NCBI GenBank assembly: GCA_964633355.1
Contig: CAZWGO010000013.1
Coordinates: 1 to 53,322 of the forward strand
Direction of reading: 5' to 3'
DNA from: Micavibrio_B sp964633355
GTDB lineage: Bacteria > Pseudomonadota > Alphaproteobacteria > Micavibrionales > Micavibrionaceae
Length of the DNA: 53,322 nt
Shown: piece after piece, positions 25,399-32,374 of the stretch
How the letters are laid out: each line of letters opens with the position of its first letter
Numbering within the stretch: position 1 is the stretch's first letter
The notes under the pieces: model-generated
Database searches by the model: none
What the model saw: only the letters and a program-made list of their open reading frames with translations
What the model was told of the DNA's origin: nothing
Translations under genes and position numbers: made by a program

Positions 25399-25815
25399 AT
25401 GTCGGATCTTTCCAAGCTCATCACCCAATCCTTTAAATGCAAATGCCCCCGCTGCAGTCAGGGCGATTTGTTCAAATCCGGATTTTTAAATCTCAACCTA
25501 AACGAAACCTGTTCATCTTGCGGTCTCGATCTGGCGAAGAATGACAGCGCCGACGGCCCTGCCGTTTTCCTGATTTTCATTCTTGGCTTTCTAATCGTCC
25601 CCCTCGCCCTTTTAACGGATTCAATTTTCCAGCTGCCGATATGGGTTCACCTTTTTCTGTGGACGCCCATATGCCTCGGCATCATTTTCGGCCTCCTCAA
25701 ACCGATCAAGGCGCTTGTGATTTCGCTGCAATGGAAACATAGAGCTTCGGATTGGGACACCCCCCTCCCAACCTCCCCCCTTGAAAGGGGGGAGGACAAA
25801 GGTGGGGGGTCTTAA
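25399..25815 (+). CDS. DUF983 zinc-ribbon membrane protein
   Basis: A 138-residue protein with two CxxC pairs near the N-terminus (CKCPRCSQGDLF and CSSCGLDL), likely a zinc or copper site, followed by two hydrophobic helices (about 53-72 and 80-100). DUF983 proteins are regular members of alphaproteobacterial oxidase clusters, with an unknown assembly role. I start at ATG 25399 because the in-frame ATG at 25354 lies in a dispersed palindrome. The last 19 or so residues (TPLPTSPLERGEDKGG) are the translation of another dispersed palindrome, so the C-terminus has been rewritten by a repeat. Confidence 0.85.
   Translation: MSDLSKLITQSFKCKCPRCSQGDLFKSGFLNLNLNETCSSCGLDLAKNDSADGPAVFLIFILGFLIVPLALLTDSIFQLPIWVHLFLWTPICLGIIFGLLKPIKALVISLQWKHRASDWDTPLPTSPLERGEDKGGGS
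25757..25812. repeat. Dispersed palindrome CCTCCCCCCTTGAAAGGGGGGAGG
   Basis: A hairpin CCTCCCCCCTT / AAGGGGGGAGG is flanked by ACCCCCC and GGTGGGGGGT arms that extend the inverted symmetry. It lies inside the 3' end of the DUF983 reading frame and reaches to three bases before its stop. Confidence 0.75.
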
Positions 25816-26457
25816 ATGTCCCGCACCTCGAAATCCTGTTTTTTATTTTTCATGCTCGCCTGTATTTCCATCTTCTGCGCGCTCGGGACGTGGCAGGTTA
25901 AAAGACTGCACTGGAAAGAAAACCTGATCGCCGAGCTGGATAAAGCCTATGTCGCTGAGCCAGAAGAAATAACGCCGGATCAAATATCAGATTTGAAAGA
26001 AAACCAGTTCTTGCGGGGCATTCTCAAAGGCCGTTTTTATTTCTCTAAAGCCTTCATGCTTATGGGCCAGATAGATGACGGCAAACAGACCAGCCATAGC
26101 CTTGTTCCGTTTGAAATATCCAAGGACCTGACGATCCTTGTCGATATGGGGCCGGATTTCGAAACGCCTCGTGACCAGATAGCGGAGGTAAGCGGACTTT
26201 TAAAGAATGCGCCAAAACCCAACCGCTTTACGCCCGAGAACATACCGGATCAAAACATCTGGTACAGGATCGACCCCAATCAGTTGAACATTAAAAACCT
26301 GAAGCCTTTTCTAGTGCTGCCCGAACATACGCCATGGAAAGACTATCCGGCGACAAAACCGGAACTGCGCAACAACCATCTCCAATACGCCATTTTCTGG
26401 TTTACACTGGCACTTGTAATTGCGGGGCTGACAATTTTCTATTTAAGAAAATCTTGA
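25816..26457 (+). CDS. SURF1 family oxidase assembly protein
   Basis: A 213-residue protein with a transmembrane helix at each end (about 8-26 and 190-209) and a periplasmic domain between them. This is the SURF1/Shy1 topology. The N-terminal GTWQVKRLHWKENLI and the C-terminal NNHLQYAIFWFTLA are family signatures. SURF1 helps heme A insertion into subunit I. The ATG directly abuts the stop of the DUF983 gene. It is the last gene of the oxidase group. Confidence 0.93.
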   Translation: MSRTSKSCFLFFMLACISIFCALGTWQVKRLHWKENLIAELDKAYVAEPEEITPDQISDLKENQFLRGILKGRFYFSKAFMLMGQIDDGKQTSHSLVPFEISKDLTILVDMGPDFETPRDQIAEVSGLLKNAPKPNRFTPENIPDQNIWYRIDPNQLNIKNLKPFLVLPEHTPWKDYPATKPELRNNHLQYAIFWFTLALVIAGLTIFYLRKS

Positions 26458-26804
26458 AATTTCATTCAAACGCCTTCATGCTCGTCAGGTTAGGCTTTAC
26501 CCTGAAAAGCCACGCCGTTTTTCGGCCATCCCCAAGGAGCATCCGGCGGGGACCTGTATCCAACCCACTTTCCCTATTTCTCGCAGAAAAACTCCGCGCT
26601 CTCCGCGTGATGTTCTTAAGAAAAGCTCTCAAAATCGCAAAACGAACTATTAAGAACTCCCTCTCAAACGCTCCTTCCCGCTAGCAGGAGGAAGAGAACA
26701 TTACTCTCAAAAAGCGACGAGCAAACTGAGAGACCCCCCTTTAACCCATTGAAATTACACTTTCGTCATGTCGACCGAGCGAAGGCCGAGCATTGAATAC
26801 AAAA
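26458..26804. other. Non-coding stretch with repeat fragments
   Basis: About 350 bases follow SURF1 with no gene I accept. Pieces look like dispersed repeats: CTCCGCGCTCTCCGCGTGATG near 26595 and GTCATGTCGACCGAGCGAAGGC near 26766. A frame that starts inside SURF1 runs to 26684, but it is Arg/Ser/Leu-rich and lacks any family signal. The stretch looks like a graveyard of mobile palindromes or a decayed gene. Confidence 0.5.
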
Positions 26805-26831
26805 TAAAAAACGAGCCTCAAAAGGCCCGTT
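26805..26831 (-). terminator. Terminator of the M23 peptidase gene
   Basis: Read on the minus strand, ACGGGCCT and AGGCTCGT form an 8-bp stem with one mismatch around a TTTG loop, followed by a run of six T. It lies 28 bases after the peptidase stop. Confidence 0.8.
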
Positions 26832-26858
26832 CTTAAAATTCACTATTCTGCTTAAATC

Positions 26859-28394
26859 CTATTCGATCGACCCTGCATTGGTACCGCGGGCGGAAGCAAG
26901 GCGCGTGGTCGAAGTTTTGCGGACATATTCCTGATCGAAGCTGCGCACTTGCGCTTTGAATTTGCGCAGCTCTTCGCCTTTTAAGGATTTGTCTTCCGCG
27001 ACGATCTTGACCGAGCGCGGATTTACCTGAACGCCATTGACGAATATTTCATAGTGAAGATGCGGCCCAGTCGAACGGCCTGTCGTGCCGACATAGGCAA
27101 TGACCTGACCTTGTTTGACGCGAACGCCCGGGCGAATACCGGCAGCAAAGCGGCTGGTATGGGCATAGGCTGTAGCCAGCTTGGAATTGTGGCGAATTTT
27201 GACGTAGTTGCCGAAAGAGCTGAAACGACCGGCGCGCTCAACCTTGCCATCTGCCGCCGCATAAATCGGTGTGCCTGTCGGCGCGGCGAAGTCAATCCCT
27301 TTATGCATCTTGGTATAGCCAAGGATCGGATGTTTGCGATGACCGAAACCGGAGCTGACACGGCCGAAGGCGATCGGCGTTTTCATCAAGCCGCCGCCGC
27401 CTTTGCGCACGCTTTTACCGTCTGGCGTATAGTAATCTTCATTACCGTCTTTATCCTTGAAACGGTAGAGAGAGAATTCCTTGCCGCCGATGACCATGCG
27501 CGCATGGATGATATCGCCGGTCTTGGCAACGAAACCGTCTTTGGTTTCGACGCTGTTATAAAGAACCTCGAGCTTGTCGCCTTGTTTGATATCGCGCTGG
27601 AAGTCGACGGCGTAAGAGAACATTTTGATGGCGTTGGCGGTAATCGTGTCCGGCAGATTGGCTTTTTCAGCGCTGCCATAAAGAGAGCCATCGATCACGA
27701 CACGCGCGGCGCGGCGGGTTTGGTTGACTTCCTTTTCATCAAGGCGCGAGTTGAGCTCGCCGTTTTCACTGCGCTCGACATGAAGCGTCTTTAAAGGATC
27801 GATGGTAAAGGAAACTTTGGAGAGATTGAGATTGGAACCTGAATTATCCGGTTCAAGGCGAAGATCGAGCTTCTGACCGGCACGGAGCTTTTTCATGTTG
27901 AAATGCTCGGAGACGGCTTCGACGACATTATGCGCTTCTTCGGTGGCAACGCCGGCATCGACCAGAACCGAGGAGAACGTATCGCCGCGGCCAACCTCGA
28001 CCGATACATCGACCGGACCTGTTGGCTCGATCGGCTCGATTGGCTTGTCGTTGATCATAGCCGCCGATTCAATGGCTTTGGTCTCGCGGCGGATCTGGCC
28101 GTCCGAATCACGGAACGGATTGAGATCGGCCAAGACATTGCCTGCCGCAGGCTCGATGGCGGCCAGCTCTTCGGTGGAAGGTCCTGCCGTATATTCGAGG
28201 CGCAGCGCGGATGGCGCGCTGACAGCACCGATGACCGCCAAAACGGCAACACTCGATACGACATAGCGCAACCGAAGACGATTGCTGCGTGTCAGAATAT
28301 GGCGTGTTTTAAAGGGAATTACGCGATTGATCGTACCAAGCAAGGTAGAAGCAGAAAACGCACGGAATAGGTTAGGCAGTTGTTTGATTGTCAT
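26859..28394 (-). CDS. Membrane-anchored M23 peptidase (peptidoglycan endopeptidase)
   Basis: A 511-residue protein. The N-terminus is cytoplasmic and basic, with one membrane helix at about 43-60. A LysM/OapA-like segment follows (about 128-180, SVEVGRGDTFSSVL), then a linker domain, and the M23 (LytM) domain at about 340-460. Zinc ligands His364 and Asp368 (HKGID) and His447 (HLHYE) are present, together with His412 in AYAH, so it is probably an active D,D-endopeptidase that cuts peptidoglycan cross-links, like MepM. A C-terminal basic tail follows. It is followed by a terminator and preceded by a long untranslated stretch. Confidence 0.92.
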   Translation of the reverse strand: MTIKQLPNLFRAFSASTLLGTINRVIPFKTRHILTRSNRLRLRYVVSSVAVLAVIGAVSAPSALRLEYTAGPSTEELAAIEPAAGNVLADLNPFRDSDGQIRRETKAIESAAMINDKPIEPIEPTGPVDVSVEVGRGDTFSSVLVDAGVATEEAHNVVEAVSEHFNMKKLRAGQKLDLRLEPDNSGSNLNLSKVSFTIDPLKTLHVERSENGELNSRLDEKEVNQTRRAARVVIDGSLYGSAEKANLPDTITANAIKMFSYAVDFQRDIKQGDKLEVLYNSVETKDGFVAKTGDIIHARMVIGGKEFSLYRFKDKDGNEDYYTPDGKSVRKGGGGLMKTPIAFGRVSSGFGHRKHPILGYTKMHKGIDFAAPTGTPIYAAADGKVERAGRFSSFGNYVKIRHNSKLATAYAHTSRFAAGIRPGVRVKQGQVIAYVGTTGRSTGPHLHYEIFVNGVQVNPRSVKIVAEDKSLKGEELRKFKAQVRSFDQEYVRKTSTTRLASARGTNAGSIE

Positions 28395-28683
28395 GATGTC
28401 TTAATTTGATCGGTATGGATGAGGACGTGGTTTAAATTCGTCTTGGTTTCCTGATATCCGTTTTGGTTAAGCAAATGACATGCTCGACGCGATTGACACT
28501 AAATAAGTGCATCCTGTTTAGCATGTCCGGGCCTTTTTTCAAAGCCCAACTCTCTATTGTCCACATGACCGGCTTTACGCCTTAAATTCGTCTGTGGAGC
28601 GGTCATAAGGTCTACAGACACTCCCCTCACGAGTCAAACAATTAGGGAAAAGCTATGTGATTGAAAATAAAGGTATTTTCCAA
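28395..28683. other. 289-bp gap upstream of the M23 peptidase, with paired repeats
   Basis: No gene is convincing. A 12-bp direct repeat TTAAATTCGTCT occurs at 28432-28443 and 28582-28593. An inverted pair ATGACCG / CGGTCAT occurs at 28565-28571 and 28600-28606, flanking the second copy. A minus-strand TTGACT near 28635 could be a -35 box. The arrangement suggests regulator sites or a structured leader for the peptidase gene. Confidence 0.4.
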
Positions 28684-29223
28684 TTAATCGGGCTTTTTTC
28701 CACCGTTCATTCGGTAGAATCCATGGAAAGAAGGAGCAATTCCCTCCGTCGGCCCGCCGGCGCGGACCGGCCTTGGGGCGAATTTGCCCAGCGAAATCAG
28801 GCGATCATACATGACCAGCGCCCCGGCCACGCCGACATTGATACAGAATTTCATTGGGATTTTGATCGTGAAGTCGCATTTTTCCAGCATGGCGGGCGAG
28901 ACATTGCCCATCTCCGGACCCAGTATATAGGCCGCTCTCAACGGATGACGAAAGCTTGGCAGTTCGATGGCGTCTTCGACCAGTTCGACGGCGACAAGCT
29001 GGCAACCTAGCGGCAGATCGAACGTGCTTACTGAATCATACTCATAGTATGGAACGTGATCGAAGGAGCCGGACGTGTCGGTTTGCTGAATGCCGCGTAT
29101 GTCTGTATTGGGCGAGACAGTAAAGAAGAAGCTCGCACCGAACGCATGGGCAGACCTGACAAGGCTGCCGACATTCTGGGGCTTATGAATTCCTTCTACT
29201 CCGATACCGAAAAATCCGCGCAT
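28684..29223 (-). CDS. SpoU/TrmH-family RNA methyltransferase
   Basis: A 179-residue SPOUT enzyme without the N-terminal substrate-binding domain of larger TrmH or RlmB proteins. Motif 1 is HKPQNVGSLVRSAHAFGA (13-30), motif 2 is YILGPEMGNVSP and motif 3 is IKIPMKFCINVGVAGALVMY. In motif 3 the usual Ser-Leu-Asn reads Cys-Ile-Asn. It probably 2'-O-methylates a tRNA or rRNA ribose; the target is unknown. It is followed on the same strand by the long gap before the M23 gene. Confidence 0.88.
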   Translation of the reverse strand: MRGFFGIGVEGIHKPQNVGSLVRSAHAFGASFFFTVSPNTDIRGIQQTDTSGSFDHVPYYEYDSVSTFDLPLGCQLVAVELVEDAIELPSFRHPLRAAYILGPEMGNVSPAMLEKCDFTIKIPMKFCINVGVAGALVMYDRLISLGKFAPRPVRAGGPTEGIAPSFHGFYRMNGGKKPD

Positions 29224-29259
29224 ACGGTGGTCTAGCAGATTACAAATTTATTGCAAAGT

Positions 29260-29880
29260 TCAGCATGCAATCTCAAAGGCAGGCTGGCCCTTTTTAGCTT
29301 TTTCAAAAGCTACTTCCGCTTTCAGGACTTCATTGCCTGCGTAAAAATACCCATAATTCGAATAAGCAAAATAAAATTGTAATCGTCTTGGATTCGAACA
29401 AGCATCCCGATTATCTCCAATAATGCCTTTAATATGATCAGAAGTAAGGGCCATAGTAGTTTGAGTTTTATTTTTAAAAATCGCGTATATTTCTTGCGTT
29501 TTCTCCCCGTCGGAGGAGACTCCGATATCAGTTTTATCAAAAAGATAAGCTTTGGAAATTTTTCTTCGGGCTTCTCTGTCGAGTCGATGCGCCGCTAATT
29601 CGCAACCATTTGCCAAGGCTTTTGTAAATTCTTTGGTTGTAAAAACAAATTCCGGAACGCTTATGCCATCTTTAAGTTTCTTAAATGTATGCCATTTACG
29701 ATCAGGATCGGCCGCAGCGGAAGGATCTTTGCTTAATAAGCTTTCGATTGTTTTATAGCTGAAAAATCTTCCCGGTGTACGGCCGTCACTAAGCTGACCT
29801 TTGAACCAGGCACCTTGCTCACCCTTGTGAATTCCATGACGACAATATTTAATAATAATAGGCATACGCATAGCTCCCAT
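29260..29880 (-). CDS. Hypothetical protein, 206 residues
   Basis: I do not recognise this protein. It is basic and soluble, with no signal or membrane segment. The N-terminus (MPIIIKYCRHGIHKGEQGAW) and the stretch GRFFSYKTIESLLSKD are notable, and three cysteines are spread through it. The ATG at 29880 may be replaced by ATG 29868 (MRMPI to MPI). The DNA is A+T-rich compared with the flanking methyltransferase and aminotransferase genes. It may be a recent arrival or lineage-specific. Confidence 0.6.
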   Translation of the reverse strand: MGAMRMPIIIKYCRHGIHKGEQGAWFKGQLSDGRTPGRFFSYKTIESLLSKDPSAAADPDRKWHTFKKLKDGISVPEFVFTTKEFTKALANGCELAAHRLDREARRKISKAYLFDKTDIGVSSDGEKTQEIYAIFKNKTQTTMALTSDHIKGIIGDNRDACSNPRRLQFYFAYSNYGYFYAGNEVLKAEVAFEKAKKGQPAFEIAC

Positions 29881-29932
29881 GTGTTTTTTGCATGAGCGTA
29901 TGCTTATCTTCTAATATAGGCAAGAAAAAATT

Positions 29933-31153
29933 CTATTTGTTCAGGAAAGTCTCGATCCTGTCCAGCGCGTCATTGATTTTGGCCGTCGACGCCCCGAAAC
30001 ACATGCGCAGATAATCGCCGCAGCCGGAGCCGAAGGAACAGCCCGGGGCCATGGATACACCCGCCTCGTCGATCAGGCGCTTGGCGAGTGACAGGGAATC
30101 CGGCTCACCGTCGATCCGGAAGAACGTATAGAAACTGGCCGGCGGCGGATTGAAAATAATGCGCTCCATCTTGCCGAAACGCTCGGTGATCAGATCCAGA
30201 TTGGTCCGCCAGTGCAGGCTCTGGTTTTTGATAAAAGCCTCGCCATGGCGAAGCGCGGCGATTCCGCCATACTGAGTAAACATCGGCGGCGCCATATATT
30301 CATAGAGCGCCATATCGTAAATCTTGCTCTCCACCCGCGCCGGACCGATGAGCCAGCCAAGCCGCCAGCCGGTCATCGCCCAGCTTTTCGAGAAACTGTT
30401 GACGATAAAGAGTTTATCGTCGGGCTCGGACACATCGAGAAAGCTTGGCGCGCGCAACGTATTATAGGTCGTACGGGCGTAAATCTCGTCGGAGACGATC
30501 CAGATACCGCGCGCTCTAGCAAATTCCATCACCTCTTCCATGTCTTCTTTTGACATGACCCAGCCGGTCGGATTGGATGGCGTCACCAAAAGGATAGCCT
30601 TGGTGCGCTCGGTGCAGGCGTCAAATAGCTCATTGAGATCGAGCTGCCATTCTCCGTCCCGCTCGCTCATGCAGACTTCCTTGAACGACGCGCCCGTCAT
30701 CTCGATAATCCCGACCAAATTCTTCCAGATCGGGGTGACCGCGAGAACCTCGTCGCCTTCATCGAGAATAGACGTCAGGGCCAGATGGACCGCTGTCGTG
30801 CCGGAAGCCGTCACGAAAATACGGTTGGTCGGAATATTGAGATTGAAAATCTGGGAGTAATAAGTGGCGATCTCCTGACGAAATTCAGGAATGCCGAGCG
30901 GCGGCGCATAAAATGTCTTGCCCTCCTGCATCGCTTTAGTTGCCGCTTCGATAATGAAATCAGGCGTCGGCGCTTCACCCTCGCCTTGCGCCAGCGAAAT
31001 CGTATCCGGGCGCTGCTTGCCATAGCGAAGCAATTCCGCCGCCACGTTTGGCGAAAGCTTTTCGAGGCATTTGCGAAAGGCGCGGTTTTCAGGCTTTAAA
31101 AGCGGTTCCGGTGAAGATGGAGGGTTCGTCGACATGGGAGAAGTCATTAACAT
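29933..31153 (-). CDS. PLP-dependent class I/II aminotransferase, alanine-leader controlled
   Basis: A 406-residue fold-type I aminotransferase of the aspartate aminotransferase superfamily. PLP contacts seen are Asn194 (SNPTG), Asp222 and Tyr225 (SDEIYA), the Schiff-base Lys256 (SFSKSWAMTGWRLGW) and Arg264. The substrate-carboxylate Arg is in DYLRMCFG. ATG 31153 has AGGGG eight bases upstream; ATGs at 31147 and 31135 are also in frame but worse placed. The substrate is not evident from the motifs. The alanine-rich leader at 31251-31331 suggests that the enzyme makes alanine, for example from pyruvate and glutamate, or is otherwise controlled by alanine supply. Confidence 0.92.
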   Translation of the reverse strand: MLMTSPMSTNPPSSPEPLLKPENRAFRKCLEKLSPNVAAELLRYGKQRPDTISLAQGEGEAPTPDFIIEAATKAMQEGKTFYAPPLGIPEFRQEIATYYSQIFNLNIPTNRIFVTASGTTAVHLALTSILDEGDEVLAVTPIWKNLVGIIEMTGASFKEVCMSERDGEWQLDLNELFDACTERTKAILLVTPSNPTGWVMSKEDMEEVMEFARARGIWIVSDEIYARTTYNTLRAPSFLDVSEPDDKLFIVNSFSKSWAMTGWRLGWLIGPARVESKIYDMALYEYMAPPMFTQYGGIAALRHGEAFIKNQSLHWRTNLDLITERFGKMERIIFNPPPASFYTFFRIDGEPDSLSLAKRLIDEAGVSMAPGCSFGSGCGDYLRMCFGASTAKINDALDRIETFLNK

Positions 31154-31311
31154 ATTTGCAGCCCCTGAAAAGGGTCCTTATTCAGTTTTTTGATTTTATT
31201 TTCGGTGAGGATCGGATGCCAGTAGCATCCCGGGGGGAAATTTGAGCGGGCTAAGCCGCCGCACATGCGGCCGCCGCCGCTGCGGGTGCAGGGGCTAAAA
31301 TGGCAGCAAAT
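31154..31311 (-). promoter_or_regulatory. Long-range RNA pairing that would hide the aminotransferase ribosome site
   Basis: On the minus strand the 14 bases just before the start codon, CAGGGGCTGCAAAT (31154-31167), include the AGGGG ribosome site. Their exact complement is ATTTGCAGCCCCTG. The leader ORF contains ATTTGC (31306-31311) and AGCCCCTG (31289-31296), separated by nine bases. The leader RNA can thus pair with the entire 14 bases with one 9-nt bulge. A competing local hairpin CCCT / AGGG sits at the ribosome site itself. A ribosome held on the leader's Ala codons would mask the 6- and 8-base segments and free the ribosome site. Confidence 0.6.
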
Positions 31312-31331
31312 TGTTGTGCGTTACGAAGCAT
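31251..31331 (-). CDS. Alanine-rich leader peptide (26 residues)
   Basis: The frame reads MLRNAQQFAAILAP, then APAAAAAACAAA and a TAG stop. Fourteen of 26 residues are Ala, including a run of six, and all four Ala codons occur. It is the only G+C-rich block in an otherwise A+T-rich gap, and it lies 97 bases before the aminotransferase ATG on the same strand. There is no Shine-Dalgarno sequence, but a -10 box ends six bases before the ATG, which suits a leaderless transcript. Such composition is the mark of amino-acid attenuation leaders (compare trp, his, leu and thr leaders). It is not a stable functional protein. Confidence 0.7.
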   Translation of the reverse strand: MLRNAQQFAAILAPAPAAAAAACAAA

Positions 31332-31337
31332 GTATTA

Positions 31338-31366
31338 ATTAAAACGTATATGTACCAAAAAGGCAA
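31338..31366 (-). promoter_or_regulatory. Candidate promoter of the alanine leader
   Basis: On the minus strand TTGCCT (31361-31366) is followed by a 17-base spacer and TTTAAT (31338-31343). The leader ATG begins seven bases after the -10, so transcription should start at or next to the AUG. The boxes match 4 of 6 and 5 of 6 consensus bases. Confidence 0.45.
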
Positions 31367-31417
31367 ATAGTTTAAATTTAGCCATGCAAAAATCGGCTAC
31401 GTGCTATGCGTTTTTAT

Positions 31418-31445
31418 TTGACTGAATATGCAAAAAACGGATAAC
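31418..31445 (+). promoter_or_regulatory. Candidate promoter of the APH-fold kinase gene
   Basis: TTGACT (31418-31423), a 16-base spacer, then GATAAC (31440-31445). The kinase ATG follows after only eight bases and has no clear ribosome site, so a nearly leaderless mRNA is possible. Confidence 0.3.
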
Positions 31446-31453
31446 TACAAATT

Positions 31454-32374
31454 ATGCATTGCGTACAAAATATTAATGAAGCTGAAGATTTCGCCAAGAT
31501 GTCGTTTCCAGACTTGGCAAGATCTCATTTCGCCGTTGCTTCGCAGGGGTATCACAGTTTTACTTTTCTAGTTGGTGAAAAGGATGTTGTTCGAATAGCG
31601 CGAGAACCATGGATAGCTCAAGCCATGGTTACAGAAGCTGCTATTTTAGAAAACATCTTTGGCAAATTAAGTCTACCTACCCCAAAACTTCACTCTTCAT
31701 CACAACCTGAGCGAGGTATATTAAGAATGTCCAAATTACCTGGTGAAATGTTGGTGAATGAAGTTCTTGAATCACTGCCTAAAAAAGAACAACTTCGCTT
31801 GGCAAAACTTCTTGGTAAATTTATTGCTAATCTCCATACACATTTAAAAGCAGACAGATCTTTATTGAAGGGAGCTTTTGTGGAAGATCGCAAAAAAGCT
31901 CATAATATTCTTGAAACTTTGTCGCAACGGGAAACGGCTTTTTCTTTAAAGCCAATCTTTGATAATGCCCTTAATTATTTATCCACTTATGAACACGATC
32001 AGGTTGATGATGTATCTCTCATACATAACGACTTAAAAGGACAGAATATTTTATATGATAGATCAACTGGACAACTCAGTATAATTGACTGGACATTAAT
32101 TCAGCCGGGTCGCCGACATCAAGAATTTATAAAATTCATTACAGAATATCCAAAATCTTTCGGGAGATGGGTTATGGCTTCGTATGAAAGAGAAACAAAA
32201 AGCAAAATCAAAAGCAAAGCCGAAACTTGGACTATTATCGCCGAAGCTGCAGGCTGGGCTCTAGGGAGACAAAACCCGAGCTTTCATCCTGTAATTCAAA
32301 CTAAGTTTGCAGAGCTTGCACATTTTTATAAAGCTCCAACGCTTCAGGATTTGCCAGCGACTCGATATTTTTAA
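31454..32374 (+). CDS. APH-fold (aminoglycoside phosphotransferase family) kinase
   Basis: A 306-residue protein-kinase-like phosphotransferase. An N-terminal lobe with VVRIAREPW (candidate ATP lysine region) is followed by the catalytic loop HNDLKGQNILYD (His191, Asp193, Asn198) and the metal-binding IIDWTLI about 20 residues later. The wider family phosphorylates aminoglycosides, choline, homoserine, fructosamine or sugars, so resistance should not be assumed. The DNA is distinctly A+T-rich compared with its neighbours, which suggests acquisition. Its 3' end overlaps the convergent acetoacetyl-CoA synthetase gene by 74 bases. Confidence 0.85.
   Translation: MHCVQNINEAEDFAKMSFPDLARSHFAVASQGYHSFTFLVGEKDVVRIAREPWIAQAMVTEAAILENIFGKLSLPTPKLHSSSQPERGILRMSKLPGEMLVNEVLESLPKKEQLRLAKLLGKFIANLHTHLKADRSLLKGAFVEDRKKAHNILETLSQRETAFSLKPIFDNALNYLSTYEHDQVDDVSLIHNDLKGQNILYDRSTGQLSIIDWTLIQPGRRHQEFIKFITEYPKSFGRWVMASYERETKSKIKSKAETWTIIAEAAGWALGRQNPSFHPVIQTKFAELAHFYKAPTLQDLPATRYF

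Noticed and set aside
26334..26684. A 116-codon frame starting within SURF1
   Set aside because: It runs through repeat-like DNA, is rich in Arg, Ser and Leu and has no ribosome site.
27054..27794. A 246-codon plus-strand frame opposite the M23 peptidase
   Set aside because: The peptidase frame has all its catalytic residues; this frame has no family features.
28552..28630. A 35-codon minus-strand frame as a leader peptide for the M23 peptidase
   Set aside because: It shows no run of one amino acid and no ribosome site.
31214..31230. GGATGC/GCATCC hairpin in the alanine-leader region as a transcription terminator
   Set aside because: No run of U follows it on the minus strand, so it is not an intrinsic terminator; it may still shape the leader RNA.
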